Positions 52,196 to 63,100 of a stretch of 64,000 nt of DNA are shown in pieces. This stretch comes from Klebsormidium nitens. Its lineage: Eukaryota > Streptophyta > Klebsormidiophyceae > Klebsormidiales > Klebsormidiaceae. The stretch spans positions 248,101-312,100 of the forward strand of contig DF236951.1 of NCBI GenBank assembly GCA_000708835.1, read 5' to 3'. The first letter of the stretch is position 1, and each line of letters begins with the position of its first letter. The notes under the pieces are model-generated. The model worked only from the letters and a program-made list of their open reading frames with translations. It was not told the DNA's origin and did not search any database. The position numbers and the translations under genes were made by a program.

Positions 52196-52411
52196 TCAGT
52201 CACAGTTCCGGTCACAGTCACAGTCACAGTCTAGGTACCTCTTAAAGTGTCCAGTGTCAAGCACAGTATGAGTCACAATTGGTTTCCGGCAGGTAAAAAA
52301 GCGCCACAGTTTACGGTCACAATTAAGATTTAATCGTGTCTCAGTCTCAGTCACAGTTACAGTCTCAACCACAGTCACAGTGTCAATCATAATTCAAAGT
52401 TACAGTCACAG
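52196..52411. repeat. Interrupted CAGTCA simple repeat
   Basis: Runs of CAGTCACAGTCACAGT recur in at least two blocks (about 52196-52233 and 52337-52411) with a degenerate stretch between. Open frames over it are Thr/Val/Glu repeats and are not treated as genes. Confidence 0.65.
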
Positions 52412-52755
52412 TCCACGGATAACCGTATTGGGTAGCTTAAAGAGATTCAAACCTGATTGACACAGAAAGATTTGGCGGTCGTCCAGCTACCCGGCCGGTG
52501 ATAGCAAGTGCCCGGATGACCGCTGTGCAGGTGTGGTACCTACCGGCCAGCTTCATAGATTTGTTCATTGGTCGCGGCACGGGAGGGTGTTAACACCGAA
52601 GAATTTCCGGAGACACTAATATAATAGTGTACTTTGTCCTACTTGCCTGCCTGCCTCAGGCTGGCCAGCTAGAGCCTAGGTGGTGCAGGCCCTGCAGGGC
52701 CGCGCAGGGCCTGGCAAAACTACGTCGTCACTTGCATCTTGGAGCAACTTTCGCA

Positions 52756-54632
52756 ATGGCGTCCCTCGCTTTGAAGTCGTCCGCATCTGCGTTCTCTGGC
52801 TTGGCCCTTCAAGCACCTTCAGCTCGAAGACCTGCGAATACGAAGATTGCATGCAGAGACGCTCGTACAACCTGCATTCGAGCGGGGGAGCAGGTGCCAC
52901 AAGAGGGATACCTTTTCAGCCGCAGGTGAGCATCTGCGTTCTAAATGGATCAGTAAACTGCTGACAGCTGAAATTTTTTGGTGCAATCCTCAAGGTTCTG
53001 GTGTATTTCAAGTCTCATCATTCCTGTGGAGCAATCGAATCCCAGCTCAGGTATATTCTGGTGGTCGATGCAATGCGGCGGAGCCTTTGGCAGTCCAGTT
53101 GTGGCAAGCTCCCCACGATTCAGGAGCTTCTTAACAATGAGATTGAGCTGCTTGACTTGTAGGAGCAGTTGCTTGTGTGAAGGCTTCTCTAAGATTCACG
53201 TTCTTGCCTTCTGCTCTACCTGTCTGCTACAGAGCCGTCTACTTTGCTTACTGGTATGTGCAATTAATGACTTATTGTTAAGCGAGGGATCTCTGGGTCA
53301 CTTCCTGATGAAAGATGCCACACTTGTTTTGAAACGGTTTTTCCATCAGAAAGGTCATTTTGCCTTTTCTTTTCTTCCATGCTGGGCTCCCCCTGCCCCA
53401 CCTATCGTTGCATCGACTGTTTCTGAATCTGGATATTGTAGACACTAAGTGCTTGCAAAAGGTCGACCTGATTGTTGGTCCAAGAACGTTGAGCACATAC
53501 AGCCGCTGTTCTTGCTTATTTTGGAAAGAACGGCATCGGAGATCACTGCCGCCAACAGGTGGCAGGTCACAAATTATTACGCAATTGTCCACGCGTTTGC
53601 ATACAGTTTTGGGATCAGTAAAAGCATACACTTTGCAGCCCCCACAGCTAGAGTTCCTGTCCTAGCGCTAATCGCAATGGCTGACAAATTGGCTGCATCT
53701 GCTCGGGTGTGACGGCGCTCCCCACTCACTTGCCCAAATGGGCTTCGAGCACCACACATGTGGCATCAAATTGCGGTTCAGATGGAAAGAGTTTGTCGGT
53801 CCTTTAGTACGGCACAGTTGTCTTGCTGTCTCCTTGTGTCCACTCCTGACTTTCCCAACGCCTACATGGTGGTGGTGGCAAATCGAGACTCCTTTGGTGT
53901 GCTCCATGTCATCATTTGGACCTTTGAAAGACGAGCGGGCAAGTTGGCCACAAACTCAATATCAAAGTTGACTCATGATCTTACCTTGAAACTCCCCCGA
54001 GCTCTTTTGTTAAACAGGAGACTGCACTTCTTACTCCCTCCTTCGTAAACACAGAATCGGGACCAAATTCAGACCCCTTCTCTCCTTGCTTTCTTTTCAG
54101 TCCACCTGCCTCTTGCAAATCAAGCCCCGCCGCCAGTCATCGCGTCCACCAGACGACCAGGCATTGTGTGGCTTCGTTTCTTTGCCACATGTCTCAAGGA
54201 AGCAATTCCAGGACACGTGCAACATCAAATGTGCCTCAGGAACGCTTAAAGTTTGTACACACGTTTCGACCATCGCGTTCTTTCAGGTCCCTGTCCCTAG
54301 CCGCGGCGGCCGCTGCCGTCGCCCTCGCCAACCAACCGGCTGCATTGGCCGCTCGACGGGGGGGCGGAAAGGTGGAAGAAGCAAAGGCAAAGCTTCCTGA
54401 GGATGACCCGAAGTTGTCGGCGTTGGAGAAGAGGGCCATGGTGAAGGCCCGGCAACTAGAAGAGCTGAAAGCCAAGGTTGCCAAAGAGAAGGCAAAGGCT
54501 GGCGACTCTGCACCTGCAGAGATCCAGTCTAATGTGGCCACTGTCGTAAACAAAGCAAAGGAAGCACCCGCGGCGGTTGCGGACGTAGCCAAGGAGGTCG
54601 TAGAAGCTGTGCCCACCCCGTCCGCCGAGTAG
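52756..54632 (+). CDS. Small thylakoid-lumen protein with transit peptide and twin-arginine signal
   Basis: Two exons (52756-52925, 54287-54632) join in phase 2 to give 171 residues. Residues 1-50 are Ser/Ala/Arg-rich with almost no acids, like a plastid transit peptide. Then comes FSRRSLSLAAAAAAVALA (twin Arg56-Arg57 plus a hydrophobic core) and an Ala-x-Ala-type lumenal cleavage region (QPAALAA, 73-79). The mature part, about 90 residues, is highly charged helix rich in Lys, Glu and Ala (LSALEKRAMVKARQLEELKA) and ends in a Pro/Ala/Glu tail. I do not recognise the mature protein. The RR pair exists only after splicing, since the second Arg codon spans the junction, which strongly supports this two-exon model. 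Additional small exons in the 1.36-kb intron cannot be excluded. Confidence 0.7.
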
Positions 54633-55796
54633 GCGCGACCATGGGGCACCATTTTTGGTTTGTTGAGCGCGGTCTGTTTGGCTGCTTGTAACGTGTTGAG
54701 GCTGCGCCAAAAGTTCGCAGCTGCTTCTGTTCTCTGCATTTTGACCGCCGAAGAGTTGCTACCTACGCTTGTCAAACAAATTCGTACATTGAGTCTGAGT
54801 AACCAAGTTGAACAAGAACCTGTAGTGTCGATCAACGAACCATCCCGAAAGACGGGCGATCCCAAGTTTTGAAGCCGGTTGATTGAGAGCGGGGTGATTT
54901 ACTGAAAAAGTGTTGTGCTTACTTGCCTTTCATGCATGCTTGAGCCAAACGCACATGGGCCCTGGGGTATAGAATCTGTTCGACCCGTCCATGTGAACTT
55001 ACACACAGATGTGCAGATTCTGTGCCATATAGACGATATCGATCTATTTTTAGGTACACACATGTTGAATTGTGAACAATCGGTTGATGCCATATGCGCC
55101 TCATGGCGTACTTAACGTGGAGTTTTCAGCAGGACATGTCTACGAACGGATATATTAGGCCGGTGAGGCCTTCAGCACGTTCACGGAAACAACATGCACT
55201 GCTACCTAGTGGCAGAATCCAGGATCATGCAATGTTCGGCACACGAATGCCATCGACAAGCACCGCATGATCGCATGTCACTGAACGTGCAAAGCATGCA
55301 TAATTCAAATTCGCAGGCCCGTTCTTCTTCTCTGCATCCTCGTATATGTTGCTGGTACAGCACATGTCGACTCCTGGAGCTCTTTCTAATTTAACTGGCC
55401 CTACAACACATCATGCACTATTATGATACAAGGGACACTCGATCCCCGTAGTTAGTTCGTCGAACATGCACATTGTGCGTGTTACTTCAATGGGACACAT
55501 GGCGGTGGTATGATCCAATGTTGCACTGGCTAATCTACTGGTGGTCTCTGGTATGCCGTCAATATGTAAATCGTACATGCACAAGCGGTAGCTCGCAGAA
55601 TACACTGCGCACACATGTGCGGCGTTGTCGGAAAGCAACGACGGAGGATGCCTTTGGTGTCCGACTTTGAAAGTTTCTTCAATGAACCTTGGCTTAGGAC
55701 CAGCATCTCTTGCAGAGCCAATTGCTCTCTGGAGACCCCCTGCTTCAAAAGTGAACGGTAAGTACAAAGTCAACTAACCTGCGCGCATAGTCCGTC
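54633..55796. other. Convergent 3'-3' gap rich in TGCATG/GCATGC palindromes
   Basis: Between the lumen-protein and F-box stop codons. Words recur at about 54931, 55190, 55225, 55264, 55295, 55409, 55466 and 55578. No gene recognised. Confidence 0.5.
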
Positions 55797-57607
55797 TCAA
55801 GCTTGCCACACAGTCAGGTCTTCCTCGTCCGAGCTTTCGTCCCCGGCCATCATGCCCCCCTCCAAGCACGCCGAAACACACGCGGCGCACTTGCTCTCGT
55901 GACACACCGGGCAGCGCGCCATGTCAAAGTGGCACCCCTGACAGAGTGTCCGCTCGCATCGGGGACACTCGAGCCGGCACACGTCGCATGCATCTTTTCC
56001 TAGGCTGCTGAGGCCCCGGTAGGGGCACCCCCCCTCCTCGCACGCGCTCACTTCGAACGTCGAACAAGTCCTACACTGCGGGCAGCAGTGGTCGAAGTGC
56101 CACCCTAGTTCCTCCAAGTCTACGCGCTCCTGACCGTACCCTTTGGCGCCCTTGATCCGTTTCGCGGGCTCTTTCCTAGCGGCTTGCGTGAGGCACTCGA
56201 GCAGCTCCTGGAGCATGCAGTCGTGTTCTTCTTTCAGAAGGCCCCCGATTACAAGGGAGCGCAGCTGGGGTTGCCGTCCCTGATCTACATTTCGTTGGGC
56301 GAGGCTTTGGACGAGTTGAACGACCGATGAGGGCCGGACAGATCCGCAGCCAGAGAGGCAGAGCTACATAAAGGATGAGTCATATCAGTGTGAGCTGTTT
56401 AAATGCGCCGAAGGCGTTGTCTCGTTCGATCGAATTATGACAAACACGTTCTAGAGACAACAAAGAGGACTCTTCGAGCAACCCAAATCGAGAACAAACT
56501 CTTCGGTTTGCAAAGATCCGGAGCAGTTGTGTGGACCCCTGCCGAAGCATGGTGAAAGTGGCACGCCAAGAATGGCGTCAAAGCATCTGCGGAGGTTTAT
56601 GCGCCTGGGTTGCGACCATGGCCAGATCTACTTGGTGTGACGCCAACTCTCAGCAAGGAAAAAGCGAATCCGTTCGAACTTCGACACGATATCTCCTTTG
56701 AGAGAGGCAGCTCAGGAACAGGACTTAAAGAGGCGGAACAGCGACAGCAGGCCCTATCAGAGTCCAAAGTTATCGCTTCTGCCATTTTAGGACGAAATTC
56801 TTTGTCTTCCCCAGTGAAGAATCCTTTTGTTACTCTTGTCAGATGCTGCCTCCTTTGACAATGTTCGAAAACAACTGCCCAAAGCAGCACAATCACAGCG
56901 CCGCTTTGTGAAAGAAGTAACTGCACGTCAACAGGACTCACATTAACCAGCAAAAACAGGACATACGAACACTGACAAGATTCTTGGGACCTCTCCACTT
57001 GCCACACCAACCCACTGCTTTTCAAGCTCAGCTCCGAACACCCCTCTGTAGCATACCACCCTTCGTCTGCGCTCGTCAAGCTCACAACAGATCACAAACC
57101 GCCCAGGAAAGTCAGCCCAAGTCCCTCAACAAAATCAGTGCGCCAAAACTTTTTAAACCTACCCTGTTCGTACAAACACTGGGCCATCAGATCACAACGT
57201 ACCTTTGACAGATTTGTGCATTCCCGCAATGCTGTCAGCAACCCTTCCCCGGTGAGGCGCGCGCACCCAGTCAGGTCCACCACGGTCAACAAGTTCTCCG
57301 CACTACTTCCTTCCTCTCGTGATGTCTTGCCAAACGCGGCAGCAACGTCAGCCCCAACCCCCTCGGTGAAACAGGCACGCTTTGTCCATGCTAATAGGTG
57401 CTCATCACGCAAGTGCGCGGCGCGTCCAGGAAAGCAAGTGATGTTGAAAACTTTCCAATAGGAGGGCTCTTCAAGCGTGGTTTTGCGCCATGAACGGCAG
57501 ACTCCCTGGACCGCCAGCAGTGAGCGGTGGGGAAGGTAGGGAAGCAGGATGGGAAGAGCGGCCTCCATGGAGGCATCGGGGGGATCAGAGTCCAACAGCG
57601 GGCCCAT
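55797..57607 (-). CDS. F-box protein with leucine-rich segment and cysteine-rich zinc-binding tail (SKIP14/SKIP28-like)
   Basis: Two exons (57607-57203 and 56363-55797) join in phase at AAG/GTACGT and TATGTAG, giving 323 residues. Residues about 14-50 form an F-box (ILLPYLPHRSLLAVQGVCRSWR), which would dock on SKP1 in an SCF ubiquitin ligase. Next are leucine-rich-repeat-like turns (LLTVVDLTGCARLTGEGLL; LCLSGCGSVRPSSVVQLV). The last about 100 residues are packed with Cys/His pairs (HFDHCCPQCRTC, CDVCRLECPRCERTLCQGCH, CPVCHESKCAAC) and must bind several zinc ions. The protein ends in an acidic stretch ESSDEED. The overall plan resembles plant SKIP14/SKIP28 F-box proteins. It is head-to-head with the 2H phosphodiesterase gene. 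The 0.84-kb intron contains only a shadow ORF. Confidence 0.8.
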
Positions 57608-58166
57608 CTTTGTGCACTTTGATGAGCTCCTTGCAGAACTCCCTGCTCCTCGGAAAAGAAGACGTCAGAAACGAATAGAGTTCACCGGAGCTCGCCCCCG
57701 TTTCTTCGCTCTGCACCTTTTCTCCCCAATATGTTGTCACAGGCAAAATCAATACCTTTGCTAGCCTTCCTTTCCTCCAGCGCTGCTTCTTCAAGTTCTG
57801 TAGGATACACAGAATCTGCGCAGTGCTTGCACTCGTTCGAGCCCTCAACAGGCTCAAGGAGACCCAGTGGAATGTACCGGGCTCTGGATGTCTGGGGGTA
57901 CGTTACTTGACGGTACTAGGTTAGTCCTCGACTACCCTGGTTAAGCACGGGTTTCACTCTTGATTGGATTCGGAGAGAGGAATTGGTTCGTATCCCTTGT
58001 GCCCGGAGACGTCACCCGAGCACGTTTCACGACATTGCGAAGGCTCTCCAAGCTTGTAAAACAAGCAGGCTTCGACTTCTTCCCAGAATTTGCAGATTGC
58101 AGGTTGCAGACAGTTGCAGATTGCAAATGCAATGCTGCCTAAGGGACATGTCGGAGCCCTTATCCA
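57608..58166. promoter_or_regulatory. Divergent promoter gap between the F-box and 2H phosphodiesterase genes
   Basis: The shortest of the head-to-head gaps, about 0.56 kb. It contains a short TTGCAGATTGCA repeat near the phosphodiesterase start. No TATA box assigned. Confidence 0.35.
58090..58133. repeat. Imperfect TTGCAGATTGCA repeat
   Basis: TTGCAGATTGCAGGTTGCAG is followed by another TTGCAGATTGCA and then AATGCAATGC. It lies just upstream of the 2H phosphodiesterase start and could lie in its 5' leader. Confidence 0.55.
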
Positions 58167-58949
58167 ATGGTCAGCTTGGCTCATGTGCTGACCCCTTCCC
58201 GCGTCTTCTGTCACGGTCAATGGCGGGCGTCAAGCAGAAGAATGGCTGAAGACTCTCCCCTCTACACCTACTTCTTTGGAGTTGGCGCCCCTCCTTCTCT
58301 CGGTCAGCAGCTGCAGCGGCGTCTGTCTGAAATCGATGTCGACCACGAGCAAAGAAACGGCAGAAGGCTAGCCGGAGCATGGGAACCTGCGAGCAATTAC
58401 CACATGACTCTTCTATACCTAGGCAGCCCGACATATCTTCCCGCATGGAAAGTCGCACGCGCCACGGAGGTGCTGGAGACTTTCGAACCATTTGAGCTGA
58501 GACTGTCGGGGGACTTTGACCTGTTTGGGCGTGCGCGCAACATTGCGGTGGCTTTGGTGGAGGATGGGGGAATGCTGACCAGGATACAGAACGGGCTTCT
58601 GGAGCGGTTTGCGGAGTCGGTTGATGAGGAGCCGGAGGGGGAGGTTGATCTGAGGGAGGTGGGGAAGTTAGCGGACATTCTGAAGAAGCGGAGGGGTGTG
58701 AAGGCGCATCTCACGGTCCAGAGAAACACGGTGAGGGGGTGGCCGAAGAAAGAGTATAAGGTGACCGACTGTGATCCCTGGGTGGTGGATGCTGTGCACC
58801 TTTACAGAGGATCTAGTATAGTGGAAGATGGAAGAAAGCGGAGGGTGTACGAGGTGGCTGAGTCGATACCTTTAGCGGGGAAGGGCGCAAAGCCGCCCAC
58901 GGAAGTGTACATAGATCAGATCTGTAGGAGGGCAGCTAGTGGTAGGTAG
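58167..58949 (+). CDS. 2H phosphodiesterase (LigT/RNA 2',3'-cyclic phosphodiesterase-like)
   Basis: A single-exon ORF of 260 residues. Two His-x-Thr motifs define the 2H superfamily: HMT at 79-81 (NYHMTLLYLG) and HLT at 181-183 (KAHLTVQRN). They are about 100 residues apart, and the two would face each other in the active site. Known relatives act on 2',3'-cyclic or ADP-ribose cyclic phosphates in RNA and tRNA processing; the substrate here is not predictable. Two starts are possible. ATG 58167 adds 25 Arg/Ser-rich residues that might target an organelle; ATG 58242 (MAEDSPLYTYFFG) gives a cytosolic form starting at the domain. An acidic then basic insert (about 152-178) precedes the second motif. 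Lack of introns is unusual among its neighbours. Confidence 0.82.
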   Translation: MVSLAHVLTPSRVFCHGQWRASSRRMAEDSPLYTYFFGVGAPPSLGQQLQRRLSEIDVDHEQRNGRRLAGAWEPASNYHMTLLYLGSPTYLPAWKVARATEVLETFEPFELRLSGDFDLFGRARNIAVALVEDGGMLTRIQNGLLERFAESVDEEPEGEVDLREVGKLADILKKRRGVKAHLTVQRNTVRGWPKKEYKVTDCDPWVVDAVHLYRGSSIVEDGRKRRVYEVAESIPLAGKGAKPPTEVYIDQICRRAASGR

Positions 58950-60175
58950 AATTGGTAGCAGATGAGAGGACATGATGGAGAGTTAACAGTGGCACCCTGA
59001 TGGCCAGGGGAGCTTAGTTTACTTTCAAGCAATGCCTAGTGACTTGCCCAATGCAAGTATGGTACTTTCTGATTGCTCTACACAATGGTGCAATCAAGTG
59101 TTAGGATGGCAAAGTGAAAATATGAAAGGAGATATTGAGACCCTCCAATCAAGGCACTTAATCTAGAGTAAGAACTCGAGTTCCCCGGTCTGGTCGTGTT
59201 AGCAGTCCTGCCAAAACCCTCTGGCAGAAACAGTCGTCATGCAGGCAGTGCTTGACGTGCGCATTAATAATGCAGACAACACCGGTTCCGTCAGAGCAAT
59301 CCGACATGGGATCTCAAGTACGCTCAAACCTCACATCACACGTTTTACCGCAAGTATCATATATGTCTTAAGTATCCCTCATGATGAGCCTTTTCAACAA
59401 GACTGCATTTCTAGGTGACTGCATGATCACTAACGCGAACACAAAGAGAACAATTGGACGAGATTCAAGCTTGAGCAACCGCGGACTGCACAATCATGCT
59501 TTATAGCTGGCATGCGCTACAGCCTCAATGGCGTGTAGGATTGCACATGCTGGTGCGCGGCGGACCATCTTGGCAAGCATAGTCCGACGGCCCGCGGCCC
59601 CCAGATAATGCAGGTACGTCACAGCAAAGCATGACGCATACTAGCTAGACTTCAAATTTTCCATGTCGATATAAATGCACTTCATATCATAGACACAATG
59701 ATGATCATCGCGCATGTGAAAATTCGCGCGTCAGCACACAGCTAAATCTCAAACCTGTATATGCGTACCGTTGCAGCTATTGGCAAAACGTAAGACATCA
59801 CAATCTTTGCACACTGCTTGCAAACACACGTGATGCTGCACTGGAAAGAAGGCATGGATCTCAGTAGAAGATTTGAAAAAAAACTTCTGCCATGCAATGC
59901 ATACTTGGATACTTGCCCTGCCGTCGACGGACTTTTGACCGCTTGCAGAACGTGACTCATTAAACGGAACCGAGGATTGGACTGAATGAAACGCCATCAC
60001 CCTGCTCAGAGGATGGTCAAGGCTCTGCATTTCTCGTTTCAAGAGGCTCTTCCACTCGCTTGGGCAAAAGTATTTCTCACGCTGTCAACTTTAATCAGTC
60101 TATAATTATCTATGTCAATCCCTTATTTCGCTAACCTATGCTTCCGACCGGACTCCCAAGCTCGCGCGCTTGCGT
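58950..60175. other. Convergent 3'-3' gap rich in TGCATG/GCATGC palindromes
   Basis: Between the phosphodiesterase and HSP90 stop codons. Words recur at about 59236, 59421, 59490-59515, 59543 and 59890-59908. No gene recognised. Confidence 0.45.
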
Positions 60176-63100
60176 CTATTGCTTCCAGGGGTCCTCCTCC
60201 GTGAGCACTTGGCTCGCTTCTACGACATTTTCATTCGTACTTTCCTCGGCAGCGGGGGTCGCTTTGGGTTGCTCCGGCGCCTTGGGCGAGCCGAACTTTT
60301 CTAGGTCCTCTTGCCGCTGCTTCCGCTTGGCGTCCAGCGCAACGGCCATCATCTCGTACACTTTGGACACGAACTCGGTCGGGTTGTCCGGCTGCGGCAG
60401 GTGACAACACAAAGTGGTGAGATGGGCCTGTCTTGGAGTATGGGAACAGGCAAAGGCGAAGTAAAAATAGTGTGCTTCGTGCAAGGCAGAATCCTTTACG
60501 AGTCCTTACCCGATAGCAGCTATGAATTCCTGACAGCTTATGCAGCTCAACACGTGACTCTGTATCACACTAAGACTGTCCCATGACGTGTACATCGAAA
60601 GTGGTCAGGCGGATGCGCAAGCAACCACGCCGCCTCTATAGGTGCATATCTGCAAGTCGATGAATGTGAAACCGACAATTGTGCAAGGCGTTGCGAGGGT
60701 GCGGACGGCCCATCCAAGGCGACTTGCCGGCGTTCTTGGCCCAGGGCCGGAAACCAGGGAACTCAAAAAGGTGGTAAACTTCTTAAGTATTGCCTACTCC
60801 TGTAGGATTCTCGAAACGAAACCATGGCACAGCGGCTCTACAAGGCGCTCGTCATAGACCATACAACAGCGTAGCGGCTGATTGTCTCACCTGGAACCCG
60901 CTAGTGAGCAGTGAGCTCTCGTACAGCAGCTCGACCATGTTCTTGCCGTGCACGTTTGTCGGCGACGTCTTTGCGATCGTCTGCACGGCAGGTGATGTAA
61001 GAGTGCGTCAGAAAACAGCACAAACAGCCGTGCATCTGTTGTCGGTGTGCTTCCATCCCAAACGCCGCAGAGAAGAGGCAATGAATGTCCGAAGCAAGGA
61101 CACCCAAAAATAATGCTTCATTACTACTCTCGAAACGACAACCCCCTGATCGCGCAGCTTTTTGCAAAAGGCGAGCTTCCAGTCATGAGCAAAAGCAGGC
61201 AATACTGCTAAACCACAGAAAGGATGGGTCGACTGCACTCTTCACTGCCAGATCCAATTCCGGAATACACGAGAGTCGACACATGGTAACCTCTCAACCA
61301 TACTACCCGATTCATCATTGTTTGAGTTTGCATTTGAATGTGAACAAGATCCTAATCTCCCACTAAACGATCCAGCTATCCTTTCCATATGTAGACTTGT
61401 TCCTCATGGGCGGAATGTTTTTGCAGGACTTTTGAATGGACAAAAAGGAGGGAAGGTTGCGGTTGCTCACATCGAGGTCCTTAATGATAGGATGCTTGGG
61501 GTTAATCTCTAGGATCTTGCGGCCGCGCATATACTCCATCTGCTGCGGGTCGGCGCCCATCGCCTGGGCCTTCATCACCCTGCAAACCGAGCAGCGCTGC
61601 CTAGTGAGGTCCTGTCTCGAGTGCAACATTCGAAAGCACGGAAACCAACTAAGAGTATGTAACTCGAGCTTCTGGCTTGCAGGCAGGGGGACAACGGTGC
61701 AACAAAAACTTCGAGGACGGGCAAAATAGAAACAACCAACAACCGGTTGGTAGGAAGAAGAAAAGGTGGTCGAAGGGACAAATCCAAAAAGGTCTGTCGG
61801 GCTAGATAGCGTGTTCATAATCCCACCAGAGCGCATGTTTCCCCTCAGGCTTGGGATGGGTAATGGGACACTCAAATGCGACTTCCCAACTGGTGTCCAA
61901 GCTACACGATCGAAGAGCTCCGGTAAAGAGGCTTCTGGTACCGCAACAAGCAAAAACCAGTCCTCTGGCACAGGAACACCAGGTTCTCCCGGCCAGAACT
62001 GGAGTTCAACTCGTGAACTTCAACAGCTGTGAAAGCTGGGGAAACACGAAAACATTTTTGCTTCGCCAGGGCACGCATGCTAGCAGAAGTCGGTCCTGCT
62101 GCTAACGTCGCAACAATACGCTACAAAACATGCAAAAGTGGAGGCCTAAGTAGAGAATCAACGGGTCGGAGGCAACGCAACGAAGTGCAAGGACGGAGAA
62201 ATAAGCGGAGTAACAGCGGGCTGCCCTCACTTTTCCATGTTGGCGGACCAGCCGAACTTGCTGGTGACGAGGACGCAGGGCGACGTGGAGATGCGGTTGG
62301 AGATCTTGACCTGGGCCACCTTGTCGCCCAGCTGCCGCTTTAAATAGTCGCACAGCACCACGTACTCCTTCTCCGCCTTCTCCATCTCCTCCTTCTCGCT
62401 CGCGTCGCCTGCACAAGGGATGGGAAAAGCGGTGTCAACTTCGCTGTTGCGACATTACAGGAGTCATTCGAGAGCCGCCAATAAGCACCACTCCATCTTT
62501 CTCCCCATCTCTATCTCCTCCTCCTCTTCACCTGCAGGGGGAGGAATGATCAAAAGCAGTGTAATACGCGCACACAAGGAGTGCAAAATCAGCACCCTGT
62601 AATGGTGACTCGCATTATTCACCTCCTTCCTACTCGCTCGCGATGCCAAGTCCGGCAGAATGCAAAAGTTTCGATACGCCGAACAGGGGAAAATGCGCTG
62701 TGACAAAGCACCACAAACCACTACCGGCTATCTCATATTTCGGCGCCTGAGATGGAAGAAATACACCAGTCACGAATACGCAACCGTTGCTGAACCGCGA
62801 AGCATGAGCGCTTCGTGTTGGTGAGCTGGCGGATACTGAAACTGGTAAATGAGCTGGCATGCCGCAACACAAGTGGGGAGACGCCGTTTGTGGTTGGCTC
62901 TGTGCCCGCCAGCTGTGGCCTGGCACGCGCGAGCAATCTCTTCCTGGCAGAGGCACTGCGCACAAGATGACGTCCCGCTGACGTCAGCGGGGCAGTGCAC
63001 GGGGCGCTCACCAAGGTCCAGGTCTTCCTTGGTGATGTCCACCAGCTTCTTGTCCTTAAACTCCTTGAGCGCGTTTACGGCCACCTCGTCGATCGCCTCC

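Larger units (their letters stand above)
50377..52755. other. Tandem intergenic gap upstream of the lumen-protein gene
   Basis: About 2.4 kb with no recognised gene. It holds an exact 19-bp inverted repeat, a cluster of TGACGT sites, and a CAGTCA-type simple repeat. Presumably it carries the 3' end of the preceding gene and the promoter of the next. Confidence 0.4.

Noticed and set aside
52196-52390. Thr/Val/Glu-repeat ORF on the minus strand
   Set aside because: It is a direct translation of the CAGTCA simple repeat.
54236-54865. 209-codon minus-strand ORF opposite the lumen-protein exon 2
   Set aside because: Its Ala/Ser-rich product is the antisense shadow of a Lys/Glu/Ala-coding exon; the plus frame has splice signals and a targeting signal.
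56597-57085. 162-codon minus-strand ORF in the F-box intron
   Set aside because: The flanking exons splice directly in phase with conserved leucine-rich sequence; this frame interrupts that reading.
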